6,588 bases of DNA. Source: Bacillota bacterium. Lineage in GTDB: Bacteria > Bacillota > Clostridia > Peptostreptococcales > Anaerovoracaceae. Below, piece by piece: positions 5,536 through 6,588 of this stretch; the first letter of the stretch is position 1; each line of letters begins with the position of its first letter. The position numbers and the translations under genes are program-made. The stretch lies in contig JAQXSU010000102.1 in NCBI GenBank assembly GCA_029219125.1, positions 1 through 6,588 of the forward strand, in the 5' to 3' direction. The notes under the pieces were generated by a model that saw only the letters and a list, made by a program, of their open reading frames with translations, ran no database searches and was not told the origin of the DNA.

Positions 5536-6588
5536 TCATTCCATCTCAAACCGGCGGACCTGCAGATAGTCTGCGATGGCATCAAAGATTGGAAGGGCAG
5601 ACGACGAGCCGCTGATACCGTCTTCCACCAGCACGGTGATCACAAACCGGGTTTCTCCCACCTGGCAGCAGCCGCTGAACCAGCAGTCACTGACAGCCTT
5701 TCCGCCCCGCACAGTCTCCGCAGTTCCTGTCTTTCCCCAGGCTGGGACGCTGCGCAGGCTGCTGCGTCCTGTCCCATCCTCCATGACGGCAGCAAGCATC
5801 TCCTCCAGGATCCCTGCCACAGAAGCCGGGAGAATCTGTTTTGCGCCGCCCGCATCCTGATCCTTCACCACCTTCAGCCCCGACGCCCGGCCGCCGCCGC
5901 AGACGATGGCCATCATCCGGTGAACTTGAGCCGGCGTCACCTGCAGCTGCCCCTGCCCGATGGACAGATTGGAAATATCCCATTCCCCCAGTGCCTCCGC
6001 CGCAGGCAGGCTCCCCGCCGTTTCCTCCGTAAATTGGGAAAAGACCAGAGATCCCAGTCCCAGCCGTCCGGCCATCTCAAGAATCCGTTCATCACCCAGC
6101 TTTTCTCCCAGCACGGCGAAATAGCAGTTGCAGGACTTCGCCATTGCCGCCTTCATATCGACCGGACCGTGGCCGCCCGCCGGGCCCATGGTACAGCCCA
6201 GGGTGATACCGCCCACTTCTTCCTCCCCGTCGCACTGGTAAACTGCTTCGGGATCCACAATCCCCGCTTCCAGAGCAGCGGCCGCCACCACCACTTTAAA
6301 CACAGAGCCGGGTGCATAGACGCCCTGTATGCATTTATCCACCAGGCAGTCGCCGCCGCCTGCCAGATAGGCTTCCACCGTGTTTGGATTAAAGACAGGT
6401 GAAGATGCCCAGGCCAGGATTTCTCCGGATTTCAACTCCGAAACCAGCACTGCACCGGACGCACCCCGGCTTGCAAGGATATCCTCGCAGGCACGCTGCA
6501 GACCGCGGTCCAGGGTGGTGACCAGATTCCCCTCCCGCAGACTCTCTCCTCCCACCAGCTTAGGCGAGACGCCGGATAGAAGACCTCC
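5536..6588 (-). CDS. Penicillin-binding transpeptidase, C-terminal 350 residues, runs off right edge
   Basis: Peptidoglycan D,D-transpeptidase acting outside the membrane. The frame is open to the window edge. A GTG at 6555 could be read as a start, but the 11 residues upstream (GGLLSGVSPKL) still resemble the PBP region before the transpeptidase domain, so this is the end of a longer protein. In visible numbering the catalytic motifs are S95-x-x-K98 (APGSVFK), S152-C-N154 (KSCNCYF) and K286-T-G288 (KTGTAE). LVTTLDRGLQRACEDIL (22-38), SGEILAWASSPVFNPN (54-69) and LSIGQGQLQVTPAQ (208-221) are typical flanking sequences. It resembles PbpA/FtsI-like enzymes that often follow an FtsW/RodA gene; that neighbour would be off-window. 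About eleven cysteines is many for a secreted domain. It ends 15 bases from the convergent sigK stop. Confidence 0.93.
   Translation of the reverse strand, partial: GGLLSGVSPKLVGGESLREGNLVTTLDRGLQRACEDILASRGASGAVLVSELKSGEILAWASSPVFNPNTVEAYLAGGGDCLVDKCIQGVYAPGSVFKVVVAAAALEAGIVDPEAVYQCDGEEEVGGITLGCTMGPAGGHGPVDMKAAMAKSCNCYFAVLGEKLGDERILEMAGRLGLGSLVFSQFTEETAGSLPAAEALGEWDISNLSIGQGQLQVTPAQVHRMMAIVCGGGRASGLKVVKDQDAGGAKQILPASVAGILEEMLAAVMEDGTGRSSLRSVPAWGKTGTAETVRGGKAVSDCWFSGCCQVGETRFVITVLVEDGISGSSSALPIFDAIADYLQVRRFEME

Noticed and set aside
5640..5983. Other-frame open readings within the right-hand PBP gene.
   Set aside because: They come from the GC-rich codon bias of the PBP gene, whose own frame holds all catalytic motifs.
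6553..6555. GTG as the true start of the right-hand PBP.
   Set aside because: The frame stays open to the edge with PBP-like residues, and no N-terminal membrane anchor would be encoded from this start.

Overview
The window suggests a chromosomal segment from an endospore-forming member of the Firmicutes, most likely a Lachnospiraceae-type clostridium. Three things point there: the radC-mreB-mreC-mreD-PBP2 gene order, an intact sporulation sigma factor SigK that lacks the Bacillus-type pro-sequence, and a small DUF1540-type cysteine-rich protein. Base composition looks moderate, near half GC, and is visibly richer in GC at the right end. I see no IS element, phage gene, CRISPR array, tRNA or rRNA.

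Left two thirds (1-4376, minus strand): an elongasome operon read right to left as radC, mreB, mreC, mreD and the 5' part of mrdA (PBP2), which runs off the left edge. A good SigA-type promoter with an extended -10 element lies at 4530-4558 upstream of radC. The distal genes are tightly packed: mreC/mreD and mreD/mrdA each overlap by the four bases ATGA, which suggests translational coupling. The cytoskeletal MreB, the scaffold MreC, the membrane protein MreD and the transpeptidase PBP2 form the lateral wall synthesis machine. RadC is a frequent neighbour of mreB with no established part in it.

Middle (4570-5533, plus strand): divergently, a 54-residue six-cysteine protein is followed after 92 bases by sigK. 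The small gene has a candidate sporulation-type promoter. Between the two genes lie two consecutive inverted repeats. The second would trap the sigK ribosome binding site in a 14-bp stem, and its left half overlaps a weak SigK-like promoter. This gives a testable model in which read-through mRNA is poorly translated while mRNA started inside the hairpin is translated freely.

Right end (5536-6588, minus strand): the C-terminal 350 residues of a second penicillin-binding transpeptidase with all three catalytic motifs, convergent with sigK and separated by only 15 bases. Its N-terminus is beyond the right edge.

The gene content is mostly conventional. The points most worth following up are the sigK leader, the small cysteine-rich gene beside it, and an internal duplication in the PBP2 pedestal region.
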